A DNA stretch of 64,000 nucleotides from Candidatus Protistibacter heckmannii (GTDB taxonomy: Bacteria > Pseudomonadota > Gammaproteobacteria > Burkholderiales > Burkholderiaceae): positions 536,088 through 600,087 of the forward strand of contig JALBVF010000001.1 of NCBI GenBank assembly GCA_025050535.1, in the 5' to 3' direction. Under the pieces are notes generated by a model that saw only the letters and a program-made list of their open reading frames with translations, searched no databases and was not told the origin of the DNA. The position numbers and the translations under genes were made by a program. Within the stretch, counting starts at the first letter, position 1; every line of letters starts with the position of its first letter. Positions 21,574-30,908 of this stretch are shown here, one piece after another.

Positions 21574-24082
21574 GGAGGCGGACTCCATCAGTGCCGGCCT
21601 GAGCAGCGCGGTGGCCGGGGTGGCCGGCCGGATGCTGCTGGGCACGGCCAGGGCCTTGCCGTCCGAACCGGTGCCTCAACTGATCCACCGCTTCTGGTCG
21701 GTCTGGAAAATCGGCGACGCGGAATTGCGTTCCGTCGTCCAGACCGCCCTGCAGGCGCAGGACTACACGACGCTGCTCCACACGACGGATCTGGGTTCGG
21801 TGCGCACCGCGCTGGACACCATGGATCTGCTGGCCGGGGTCAGAAACCGGATCCAGATCCATCCCGGGTATGCCTTGTTCGAAGGCATACCCGGCGTCAA
21901 TGCCGCCAGGCTGAAATCCGCTTTTTACCGCGAGGACGCCGGTCCGCTGTGCAATATCCTCTCCGCGAAGGACATCGCCAGCTACGCAGCGCTGCACAAG
22001 TATGGCGGCGTGTTCATGGACATACGCGTCCGTCTGGCCGAAGGTGGCGGAGACCGGCCGCTCCATCCGCGATACTGGGTTCCCGGCAGAGAGCTGCTGG
22101 ACGTCTTCGCCGGCGAAGGCACGGCGGGCATCCGGCACGACGGCTTTTCCTTCGCCGATGCCGGCGGCCTGAGTTTTCATCAGATATGGCAGCGCGTCGC
22201 CGAGGCCGAAGAGCTGGGTTCGCCGGACTGCATCCCCTGTCAGGACTATCTATTCAACGTCTACCTGCAGGAAGACCTGGAGGGCCGAATCGGCACTCCA
22301 GAACAGTCCTTGCGCACGGTGCTGATATGGGCGGGGCTGATCGGGCCGCACACCCGCCATGTCGACTGGAGCAAGGCCGTGGAAAGCCTGTCCGCCGACA
22401 TGGCCGCGATGTTCTCCGAGCATCTGGCCAACTCCCGCGGCCTGCGTTTCTACACCCGGGAAGAAAAGATGCGCTACGCGGCGAGCCGGGTCAATGCGGC
22501 GATGCTGCCTTCGCCCTTGCTGCCGGGCTCGGAGGCCGTCCCCAGAGCGGCCGACACGGAGCTGACGCATGTCCGCCGGTTCTTGCCGCTTTGGCGAGAG
22601 GCCATCGTGGCGGCGGGTTACAACCCCGACAGGAAGGTTTTGGTTCGCCTGCCCCTCGTGCGCCATGAGAGGTCGATGACGCTGCTGGATTATCTGTCTG
22701 GGTACGGCCTCGCGGCCGTGGCCCGGCCACACACCTGGACGCAGAACAACATGGAGCCCGTGGACCGCACGGCCATCGGCGTTGCCTACGATGAGGCGGC
22801 GCGGCGCTACAACGCCGGCATCGCCGGCTATCTGCGCGATCTGGCCCGGGAGGGCCTGCGCCGCGAAGGTTTCTGCGAAGTGGATCTGGACGACTGCGAT
22901 CCCGCCATCGTCGTCGAGGGGGCCTGCGATCCCACCGACACGCGCCGGCCGACCCGCACCGCTCTGCGCCAGCATCAGCTCGAGCGGGCGTATGAGGCGC
23001 CGTCCTTCGCCGGGCTGCTGGTCGACGGCTATGCGGCGAGCCTGACGCAGATCGTGCGCCAGGCGCTTTCCCATGTGCCAGTCGTCGTGTCTGCCATCGG
23101 TGTGTCGGAATCCGCACAGAAAGAGGAATGGGGGCACTTCACCCTTCATCTGCTGAATCTGCTTGCCGATATGATGCCGCTCTCCGGAAAATTCAGGGGC
23201 GATGCAGCCGCTTCGCTGGCGAATGGCGCGGGCCACGATCTTTCGCGTACGGGCGTGCGCGCGGACATGCATGCCAGCCATGCGCTGCGCGGCGCGCGCA
23301 TCGCGTCCAGCGCCGGCGGCGGATATGTTCGGCGCGTGCCGGCGACGCCGCTGACGAGTCCGCAGGCGGACACCGCGCGGATGGCGTTGGCCGAGATGGC
23401 GGCGGACGGATCACGGGTGGTGGCCCTGGACACGGGCCTCTTCCACGTCGTCTGGCTGGACAGCAGCCCCGTTCCTGTTGCGCGCGTCAACGGCAACTGG
23501 ATGGTCCACGGCTGGGACGGCAGGACCGTTGCGAGCCGCACCTTGGTGGAGTTCGAGCCGGGCCATCGCGGCGTGCTGCATCATGCGGGCCTGTTCGGCG
23601 GCGGCCGTCCGACCGCCGGCCCGCCAGCGAACAAGACGCAGCGCTGGCGGGAATATCAGCAGCGCTGGAACGTCGGCGGCGTGCAGAAGGGGCGCTCCTA
23701 TGCAAGCTGGAGCAAGACCTATGCGAACAACATGCAGCTCGCCATAAAGACCAACGCCGCCGTCGACGGTTATCAGCGGGTCATAGGCTGGGGGCGGCGG
23801 GAAGTCACCATCGACGTCGCGGTCAAGGGGGGAACCTATCGGCGCCGGCTCGACATCGGGGGCGAGGCGGTGAAGACCTCCCTGGAATACAAGGCGGGCC
23901 GGCAGACGCTGACCAAAACCAACCGCCATGAGGTCGAGCGCGATGCAGCCCTGGTGTATCAGGGCTGGGACGTCACCTGGGTGTTCGAGGGCACGGCGAG
24001 CGAGCCGCTGTGCCGCGCGCTGCGCGACGCGGGCATCTTCCGCATCCAGAGAAATACGCCGGCGCGGACCGTGCCGGCCTGA
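21572..24082 (+). CDS. putative toxin/effector: glycosyltransferase-like region plus C-terminal PD-(D/E)XK nuclease-like domain
   Basis: This 836-residue protein is intact. Residues 34-160 resemble toxin-type GT-A sugar transferases: PQLIHRFWSVWK at the start, then AKDIASYAALHKYGGVFMDIR at 132-152. The metal-binding DXD expected after 'YGG' reads D150-I-R152, so the second Asp is replaced. Residues 160-560 are unrecognised. A Gly/Pro-rich linker (675-687) leads to a C-terminal domain whose RRRLDI (Asp761) and LEYKAG (Glu772-x-Lys774), followed by RDAALVYQGWDVTWVFEG, match the D...ExK pattern of restriction-endonuclease-fold toxin domains. There is no signal peptide or transmembrane segment. 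No immunity-like gene follows, and lysS ends 10 bp downstream on the other strand. A host-directed or interbacterial effector is inferred; the secretion route is unknown. No good Shine-Dalgarno lies close to the start. Confidence 0.7.
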   Translation: MEADSISAGLSSAVAGVAGRMLLGTARALPSEPVPQLIHRFWSVWKIGDAELRSVVQTALQAQDYTTLLHTTDLGSVRTALDTMDLLAGVRNRIQIHPGYALFEGIPGVNAARLKSAFYREDAGPLCNILSAKDIASYAALHKYGGVFMDIRVRLAEGGGDRPLHPRYWVPGRELLDVFAGEGTAGIRHDGFSFADAGGLSFHQIWQRVAEAEELGSPDCIPCQDYLFNVYLQEDLEGRIGTPEQSLRTVLIWAGLIGPHTRHVDWSKAVESLSADMAAMFSEHLANSRGLRFYTREEKMRYAASRVNAAMLPSPLLPGSEAVPRAADTELTHVRRFLPLWREAIVAAGYNPDRKVLVRLPLVRHERSMTLLDYLSGYGLAAVARPHTWTQNNMEPVDRTAIGVAYDEAARRYNAGIAGYLRDLAREGLRREGFCEVDLDDCDPAIVVEGACDPTDTRRPTRTALRQHQLERAYEAPSFAGLLVDGYAASLTQIVRQALSHVPVVVSAIGVSESAQKEEWGHFTLHLLNLLADMMPLSGKFRGDAAASLANGAGHDLSRTGVRADMHASHALRGARIASSAGGGYVRRVPATPLTSPQADTARMALAEMAADGSRVVALDTGLFHVVWLDSSPVPVARVNGNWMVHGWDGRTVASRTLVEFEPGHRGVLHHAGLFGGGRPTAGPPANKTQRWREYQQRWNVGGVQKGRSYASWSKTYANNMQLAIKTNAAVDGYQRVIGWGRREVTIDVAVKGGTYRRRLDIGGEAVKTSLEYKAGRQTLTKTNRHEVERDAALVYQGWDVTWVFEGTASEPLCRALRDAGIFRIQRNTPARTVPA

Positions 24083-24092
24083 ATGGCGCGGC

Positions 24093-25631
24093 TCAGTCCT
24101 CGCGCCGCATATGCGGAAAGAGGATCACGTCGCGGATGTTCGGGCTGTCGGTGAGCAGCATCATCAGGCGGTCGATGCCGATGCCGCAGCCGCCCGTCGG
24201 GGGCATGCCGTATTCCAGCGCGAGGATGTAGTCGGCGTCGTAGTACATTGCCTCCTCGTCGCCGGCGTCCTTCTGCTCTACCTGGGCGCGGAAGCGCTCG
24301 GCCTGGTCTTCGGGATCGTTGAGCTCGGAGAAGCCGTTGGCGATCTCGCGGCCGGTGATGAAGAGCTCGAAGCGCTCGGTGATGCCGGGCTGGGTGTCGG
24401 AGGCGCGTGCCAGGGGTGAGACCTCGACCGGGTAGTCGATGATGTAGGTCGGGTTCCAGAGCTGGGACTCGGCCGTCTCCTCGAACAGCGCGAGCTGCAG
24501 CGCGCCCACGCCGGCGTTCTTCAGGTTCGGCGTGTGCTCCACGCTCACGCCGTGCTTCTTCAGCTCGGCTTTGAGGAAGGCGGCGTCGGCCAGTTGCGCG
24601 GGCTGATATTCGGGCGTGTACTTGCAGATCGCCTCGACGATGGTCAGGCGGTCGAAGGGCTTGGAGAGGTCCAGCTCGCGGCCGCCGTAGCTCACCACGG
24701 CGCTGCCCAGTGCGTCTTGCGCTATCGAGCGGATCAGGTTCTCGGTGAAGTCCATCAGCCAGCGGTAGTCAGTGTAGGCCGCGTAGAACTCCATCATGGT
24801 GAATTCCGGATTGTGGCGCGGGCTCACACCCTCGTTGCGGAAATTCCGGTTCACCTCGAAGACGCGCTCGAAGCCGCCCACGATCAGGCGCTTGAGATAC
24901 AGCTCTGGCGCGATGCGCAGGTACATCTGCATGTCCAACGCGTTGTGGTGTGTGATGAAGGGCTTGGCCGCCGCTCCGCCGGGGATGGGGTGCAGCATCG
25001 GCGTCTCGACTTCCATGAAGCCCGCGTCGCTCATGTGCCGGCGCAGCGAGGACATGGCCTTGCTGCGTGCAAGGAAGGTCTGGCGGGTCTGCGGCGTGGC
25101 GATCAGGTCGACGTAGCGCTGGCGGTACTTGAGCTCCTGGTCGGCGAGGCCGTGGAATTTGTCGGGCAGGGGGCGCAGCGACTTGGACAGCAGGCGGATC
25201 TCGGCGCAGCGCACGGACAGCTCGCGGGTCTTGGTGCGGAAGAGCGTGCCCTTGGCGGCGACGATGTCGCCCAGGTCCCAGTGCTTGAAGGCTTCGTAGC
25301 TTTCCTCGCCAACACCGTCGCGGGTGATGAAGAGCTGGATCTGGCCGCTGCCGTCCTGGACGGTGACGAAGCTGGCCTTGCCCATGATGCGCTTGAGCAT
25401 CACGCGGCCCGCGACGCTCACGTGCAGCGCCTTGGCCTCAAGCACCTCGTTCTCGATCTGGCCATACTGGGCGTGCAGATCGGCGGCATGGTGGGTGGGC
25501 TTGAAGTCGTTGGGGAAGGCCACGCCGGCTTCGCGCAGATGCGCGAGCTTCTCGCGGCGCTCAGCCATGATCTGGTTTTCGTCGGCGGCCGGCGCGGCGG
25601 CCTGCCAATTTTTCTGCTGTTCCTGGCTCAT
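24093..25631 (-). CDS. lysS: lysyl-tRNA synthetase, class II
   Basis: This charges tRNA-Lys. The 512-residue protein has the N-terminal OB-fold anticodon-binding domain ([26 protein letters not shown]) and the class II motifs: motif 2 [20 protein letters not shown] and motif 3 [15 protein letters not shown]. Length and motifs are normal for bacterial LysS. It lies 2 bp downstream of prfB, the classical prfB-lysS operon. Confidence 0.97.
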   Translation of the reverse strand: MSQEQQKNWQAAAPAADENQIMAERREKLAHLREAGVAFPNDFKPTHHAADLHAQYGQIENEVLEAKALHVSVAGRVMLKRIMGKASFVTVQDGSGQIQLFITRDGVGEESYEAFKHWDLGDIVAAKGTLFRTKTRELSVRCAEIRLLSKSLRPLPDKFHGLADQELKYRQRYVDLIATPQTRQTFLARSKAMSSLRRHMSDAGFMEVETPMLHPIPGGAAAKPFITHHNALDMQMYLRIAPELYLKRLIVGGFERVFEVNRNFRNEGVSPRHNPEFTMMEFYAAYTDYRWLMDFTENLIRSIAQDALGSAVVSYGGRELDLSKPFDRLTIVEAICKYTPEYQPAQLADAAFLKAELKKHGVSVEHTPNLKNAGVGALQLALFEETAESQLWNPTYIIDYPVEVSPLARASDTQPGITERFELFITGREIANGFSELNDPEDQAERFRAQVEQKDAGDEEAMYYDADYILALEYGMPPTGGCGIGIDRLMMLLTDSPNIRDVILFPHMRRED

Positions 25632-25633
25632 GG

Positions 25634-26738
25634 TCAGATGCCTTGCTTGAGGCTGGCTTCAATGAATTGGTCAAGGTCGCCGTCGAGCACGGCCTTGGTA
25701 TTGGAGGTTTCGACGTTGGTGCGCAGGTCCTTCACGCGGCTCTGGTCGAGCACGTAGGAGCGGATCTGATGGCCCCAGCCCACGTCGGTCTTGGAGGCTT
25801 CCACCTTGTCGGCTTCGGCCTGGCGCTTGCGCATCTCATGCTCGTAGAGGCGCGACTTGAGCATCGCCATCGCCTCGGCGCGGTTGCGGTGCTGCGAGCG
25901 GTCGTTCTGGCACTGCACGACGATGCCGGTCGGGATGTGGGTGATGCGCACCGCCGAATCGGTCTTGTTGATGTGCTGGCCGCCGGCGCCCGAGGCGCGG
26001 AAGGTGTCGGTGCGCAGGTTGGCCGGATTGATCTCGATCTCGGCCGAGTCGTCGATCTCCGGATAGACGTAGACGCTGGAGAACGAGGTGTGGCGGCCGC
26101 CCGAGGAGTCGAAGGGCGACTTGCGCACCAGGCGGTGCACGCCGGTTTCGGTGCGCAGGAAGCCGAAGGCGTATTCGCCCTCGATCTTCAGCGCGGCGCT
26201 CTTGATGCCGGCCACGTCGCCGGCGGATTCTTCCAGCACTTCCACCTTGAAGCCCTTGCGCTCGCAATAGCGCAGGTACTGGCGCAGCAGCATAGAAGCC
26301 CAGTCGCAGGCTTCAGTGCCGCCGGCGCCAGACTGGATGTCGAGGAAGCAGTTGGCCGAGTCGAGCTGGCCGGAGAACATGCGCTTGAATTCGATGTCGG
26401 CCACGTCGGCCGAGAGCTTGGCGACGTCGCCTTCGATGGCGACGAGCGTGTCCTCGTCGCCTTCCTCGCGGGCCAGCTCATAGAGCTCGGCCGAGGCGTC
26501 GAGGTCGCCGGTGATGCGGGTCAGGTTGCCGACCACGCCGTCGAGGAGTTTCTTTTCCTTGCCGAGTTCCTGGGCGCGCTTGGCGTCGTCCCAGAGCTTG
26601 TGGTCTTCGAGCAGGCCGTTGATTTCGGTCAGGCGCGCGGCTTTGTTGTCGAAGTCAAAGATACCTCCGAGATTCGTCCACGCGGGCGCGCAGGTTGTTC
26701 AGGGTGGTGCCGATCAGGTTCAGGCGTTCCGCTTCCAT
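25634..26738 (-). CDS. prfB: peptide chain release factor 2, with programmed +1 frameshift
   Basis: RF2 recognises UGA and UAA. The start at 26738 ([22 protein letters not shown]) reads 28 codons to an in-frame TGA at 26655-26657. A +1 shift at the site CTT TGA C continues into [10 protein letters not shown] and the main body. The GGQ peptidyl-hydrolase motif ([13 protein letters not shown]) is present. The product is about 367 residues. Autoregulation is classical: scarce RF2 lets the ribosome shift past the UGA. Co-transcribed with lysS. Confidence 0.96.
26655..26668 (-). promoter_or_regulatory. RF2 recoding site
   Basis: On the minus strand the order is an internal Shine-Dalgarno GGAGG (26664-26668), TAT, the slippery codon CTT, then the TGA stop followed by C. 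This is the known prfB +1 frameshift cassette, with the usual spacing of three bases between the GGAGG and CTT. The weak UGAC context favours shifting. Confidence 0.93.
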
Positions 26739-26944
26739 GGGGGTGTTCCGGTGCAAAAATTTTAACCTACGATTATAGCCTGCCGGGGGGCGGCGTCCCT
26801 GGCGCCCGCTCTCCGGAGCCGGGCGCCAGACCGGACATGAAACGCAAACTTTTGTTGGCGGCGGCGACTTTTCCCGGCGTTGACGCAACTACGGGACAAT
26901 GGATCACGCCGAGATGATCCGCTCCAATCTCAGAGGGTGTCACG
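26739..26944. other. gap between prfB and the effector-like gene
   Basis: 206 bp with an AT-rich patch (AATTTTAACCTACGATTATA) just upstream of prfB on its strand, which is a likely prfB promoter region. I see no further gene or repeat. Confidence 0.4.
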
Positions 26945-29070
26945 ATGTTACCCAGGATATCCAATATCAGTCCGGGCATGCTGGCGCCTGTTGCGCCGGC
27001 CGGTTTTTCCACCGCAGGCGCCAAAGCCGCGCCGGGCGCGCACGCGGAACCGGGCGGCGATGCGCGCGCGGTGGCCAATGCTAGCCAAGTCGTCAAGCAT
27101 CCCGGTGGCAGCATGAGCGCGCCGCTGAGAAGCCTGCGCCTGCGCGTTGTGCTCGTCGACGGCGAGTACACGCCGGTTGTTCTGTCGGGAGGCCGATGGC
27201 TCAAGGCGAATTGGGACAGGACGCTCGCGCCGGAGCGCTGCTGCATCGAGACCGACCCGCACGAAGCCCTGCTCGGCCTGCCCGCCTGCCTGGGCGGCAA
27301 TGCGGAGCTGGGCTTGCGCAGGGCGTCGGCGCCGCCCATCGCGGAGATCGGCATCCAGGAAATGCGCGAGGCCCTGGAAAACATGCGCCGCAATCTGTCC
27401 GAACACTGGCAGGGCATGGAGTCCTGCCCATACCCTCAATGGGGCCGGAGCAGCTCGCAGGAACCCGACGCCGCACAGGCTTGGCGAGACCGCCACGGCA
27501 ACACCGAACATATCCTGAACGTCTACAAGAAAAAGATGGACCACTATGCGGAGATCGGGCAGGAAGCGACGCATTTTGTTTACTTCCTGGGCAAGCAGCC
27601 CATCGGCATGATGACTATGGTACTGCCCGAGGACCTGATTCCCAACACCCCCGACATGGATGAGGAGGACGAGGAGGGCGAGGATGCGCCGGGTCCCTCG
27701 CGGGCGGACACTGGGCGGGCGGCGGCGGGCGCTCCCGCGGCGGCGCAGGCGCCGCCGCCAGGGAGCACGATGCCTGAGAATATGCCCATGCCGCTCGCCG
27801 CGCCCGCAACCGCTGCAGCAGCCGCAGCAGCCGGCGAGCCGGGCGCCCCATGTCGCCGGCGCATCTGTTCGTGCCGCCCGTCGGTCCGGGTGCGGCGGGC
27901 ATGCCAGGATTCATCAGCGCTGGCCCGCCGGTTCCACCCAGACCCATGCCACCGCGCCAGCCTGCGCCCGGGTTGCTGGAGGCTTCTCAGCCGGGCCGCG
28001 CCGCTTCCTTTGCCGCCCATTGCCGAGGAGCCTTTCTGGCCCGCACCGCCTCCGCCGCCAGCACCTCCGGTTCCGCCATGGTTAATGGATTTGCCGATAG
28101 TGGGCCCGTTACCTGAGGTTGAACCGCTGTCCCAAGGCGATCTGATTCCGCCGCCGCCCGGATACACTGGGCCGCTCATGCGTTTTTTTGGCGACCGGGT
28201 CGTCGCGGCGCCCGCTGCTCCGCCCATTCCCCCGCCCGCCGCGTGTCGGACGCCGTCTCCCGAGCTGCCGCCCGGCGGCGTCTCACAGGCGCCATGGCCG
28301 CGCATCTTGCGCATGATCAGGGAGGAGGAATGGCGGGAGCGCGCCGTCGCGTCTGCGCGGACGGAGGAGGCGGACTGGAGTCCGCCGCCGGAACCGAAGC
28401 AGAAAAGGCACAAGGGCTTTTCCGCCTTGCTCGCGCAAGCGGCATCGGATGTCGATGAATGGAACCGCCTTTTCTTGGAACAGTGCATAGAGCGCCGGAG
28501 AGGGAAGCAGGCCATCGAGGACAACCGGCGACAACAGGAGGCCAGAAGCCGGAGGGAGCCTCAGCACCATGGCGCTGTGGAGCTGCTGGGCACTGCATTC
28601 GACCATATCGCGTTCCCGAGGCGTCCCGCCGCGCCGCCGCATCCGCCGGCTGTGTCCTCGGCGCCCCTCCCCCCCCTGCATTCGGCGCATCCGGCATACC
28701 CGGCTTCCCCTGCAGCCTCGCCAGGCGGGCAGTCAGGGCGCGGTGGCGGACCTGGGCGCGCATCCCGGCCATGCCTGGCGGGACAGCCTGTTCGACGCGC
28801 ATCGGCAGGGGCTGCTCCAGCCGGTGTTCGGCAGCGGCATAGTGCAGGGGATCGTCGGGGCGTTTTCCGAAACGCGTCTGCAGGTGCTGGCCCATCGCGA
28901 TGCGCCGCTGTCCGCTTCCTCGGGCCAACTGGGGGACTCGACGGTCAGCGCGCCTGCTGCGCGAGGAGTTCGGCGGGCGCCGGGGCCAGGGCGGCAGGAG
29001 CGCCGACGACGTGGACACGAGCCGGGTGTTCGGCCATGACTTCCGAGACCGGCACTTCGGCCTTGACTGA
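26945..29070 (+). pseudogene. proline-rich effector-like protein, frame-broken; unrecognised family
   Basis: The first 300 codons from ATG 26945 (MLPRISNISPGMLAPVAPAG) read well and contain a block (about residues 195-225, ATHFVYFLGKQPIGMMTMVLPED) with an acetyltransferase-like feel, followed by an acidic patch. A long Pro/Ala-rich region includes an APPPPPAPPVPPWLMDLP tract. Coding-like sequence then moves between frames: near 27845, back near 28005, again at a C8 run (28669-28676), near 28735 (GAVADLGAHPGHAWRDSLFD) and near 28950, to end at 29068-29070 (RVFGHDFRDRHFGLD). The composition, lack of a leader and position opposite the toxin-like gene suggest a former secreted effector, which is inference. 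Five frame changes imply decay. Confidence 0.6.
28669..28676. repeat. poly-C tract (C8) inside the effector-like gene
   Basis: An uninterrupted run of eight C lies exactly where the coding signal changes frame. Slippage could switch the downstream frame, or the run may simply hold a mutation or a sequencing error. Confidence 0.7.
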
Positions 29071-29084
29071 GGCGGGGCGGGGTT

Positions 29085-30908
29085 TCAAGCCGCCTCGGCG
29101 TGCTCCACCATCAGTTGCAGGCTGTCCATGCCGTTGTAGCGGTTGACCGAGACGCGGTAGGCGATGCGGGCTCGCTCGGGCAGGTTCTCGGCATGGTTGA
29201 ACCAGATCGCGGGAATGCGCTTGCCGGCGTGCTCGAGCGTCAGGCGCAGGTGCTTTTCCTTGAGCAGGGTCTGCTGGCGCACCTGGAAGACGCCGGAGAA
29301 GACCGGCGGCGGAAAACCCTGGCCCCAGACGCGGCTGTCGAGTTCGGCGGCGAAGCGGATGTCGAAGCAGTCGGCGTCGAGTTCGCCGTCGGTTTCGCAG
29401 ACGCGCGAGAGCAGGGCGTCGTCGAGCAGTTCCGCGCCGACTGCCTCGAAGGCCGCGGTGAAGCGCTCCAGGTCCGAGGCCGCGAGGCTCAGGCCTGCGG
29501 CCATCGCATGGCCGCCGAACTTGCCGAGCAGGCCGGGGTGGCGCTTGGAGACGAGGTCGAGCGCGTCGCGCAGATGAAAGCCGGGGATCGAGCGGCCAGA
29601 GCCGCGCAGCTGGCGCGCGGCGTCGGAGTCCCCTGCGTCGCCGTTCGCGTCGTTCTCTCCCGCGTCGGCGAAGACGATCACCGGCCGGTGGAAGCGCTCG
29701 CGCAGCCGCGAGGCGAGGATGCCGATCACGCCCTGGTGCCAGCCTGCCTTGTAGACGATCAGGGTGAGCAGACCGTTGTCGGCCGGCTCGATGTGTTCGA
29801 GCGCGCGCAGCGCCTCTTCCTGCATGCCGGCCTCGATGTCGCGGCGCTCGCGGTTCATCGCATCGAGCTGGGCGGCGATCTCCTGGGCGCGCCCGGCGTC
29901 GTCGGTGAGCAGGCATTCGATGCCCAGACCCATGTCGGCGAGCCGTCCCGCCGCGTTGACGCGCGGGCCGACCGCGAAGCCCAGGTCCATGCTCGAGACC
30001 TGCGCGGCGTCGCGCCCGGCCACGCGCAGCAGCGCGGCCACGCTGGGCTGCATGCGCCGCGCGCGGATGCGCTGCAGGCCCTGGGCGACGAGGATGCGGT
30101 TGTTGGCGTCGAGCTTGACCACGTCGGCCACGGTCCCCAGCGCCACGAGATCGAGCAGGGCGTCGAGGCGCGGTTCGGCGTCCACGAAAGCTGCGCGCGC
30201 GCGCAGTTCGGCGCGCAACGCGAGCAGCACGTAGAACATCACGCCCACGCCCGCGAGGTTCTTGCTCACGAAGCCGCAGCCGGGCTGGTTGGGATTGACG
30301 ATGCAGCGCGCCGCCGGCAGCGTGTCGCCGGGCAGGTGGTGGTCGGTGACCAGGACTTCGATGTCCAGGGCATTGGCGGCGGCCACGCCGTCCACGCTGG
30401 CGATGCCGTTGTCCACGGTGACGAGCACGTCGGGCTTGCCCTGGCGCGGATGGCGCGCGGCCAGTTCCACGATCTCCGGCGTCAGCCCGTAGCCGTATTC
30501 AAAGCGGTTTGGCACGAGGTAGTCCACGTGCGCCTGCTTGCCGCAGGCCGCCGCGAGCATGCGCAGCCCGCGCAGCGCGACCGCGCAGGCGGTGGCGCCG
30601 TCGCAGTCGTAGTCGGCCACGACGAGCAGGCGGCGCTCGGCGAGGAGCAAATCGGCGAGCCAGGCGGCCGCCTCTTGCGCGCCCTTGAGTCCCGCCGGCG
30701 GCAGCAGCCCCGTGAAGGCCGTTTCGAGTTCGCCGGCGTTGCGCACGCCGCGCGCCGCGAAGATGCGCGCCATGACCGGATGCAGCCCGCCGCCGGCGAG
30801 GGCGCGGGCGACGGCCGGCTCGAAGGGGCGCGCGAGGATGTGCATGCCCGCGCCGGCCTTTCTGTCCGCTGCGGACGCGGCGTCCCGGCCTTCCATCGCC
30901 GCGCTCAT
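29085..30908 (-). CDS. recJ: single-stranded-DNA-specific exonuclease RecJ
   Basis: RecJ degrades ssDNA 5' to 3' in RecF-pathway recombination and mismatch repair. I chose ATG 30908 (607 residues) because it overlaps the upstream gene's stop as ATGA. Visible motifs are VVADYDCDG (Asp99, 101, 103), LVTDHHLPG (the DHH motif), GPRVNAAGRLADM and the DHHA1 GGHAMAAG. An acidic insertion (ENDANGDAGDSD) within the second half is unusual but in frame. Confidence 0.95.
   Translation of the reverse strand: MSAAMEGRDAASAADRKAGAGMHILARPFEPAVARALAGGGLHPVMARIFAARGVRNAGELETAFTGLLPPAGLKGAQEAAAWLADLLLAERRLLVVADYDCDGATACAVALRGLRMLAAACGKQAHVDYLVPNRFEYGYGLTPEIVELAARHPRQGKPDVLVTVDNGIASVDGVAAANALDIEVLVTDHHLPGDTLPAARCIVNPNQPGCGFVSKNLAGVGVMFYVLLALRAELRARAAFVDAEPRLDALLDLVALGTVADVVKLDANNRILVAQGLQRIRARRMQPSVAALLRVAGRDAAQVSSMDLGFAVGPRVNAAGRLADMGLGIECLLTDDAGRAQEIAAQLDAMNRERRDIEAGMQEEALRALEHIEPADNGLLTLIVYKAGWHQGVIGILASRLRERFHRPVIVFADAGENDANGDAGDSDAARQLRGSGRSIPGFHLRDALDLVSKRHPGLLGKFGGHAMAAGLSLAASDLERFTAAFEAVGAELLDDALLSRVCETDGELDADCFDIRFAAELDSRVWGQGFPPPVFSGVFQVRQQTLLKEKHLRLTLEHAGKRIPAIWFNHAENLPERARIAYRVSVNRYNGMDSLQLMVEHAEAA

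Noticed and set aside
21572..24082. Assignment to a named type III or type VI secretion effector family
   Set aside because: No secretion-system genes, chaperone with clear features, or delivery domain (PAAR, VgrG, RHS repeats) lies nearby; naming a route would be invention.
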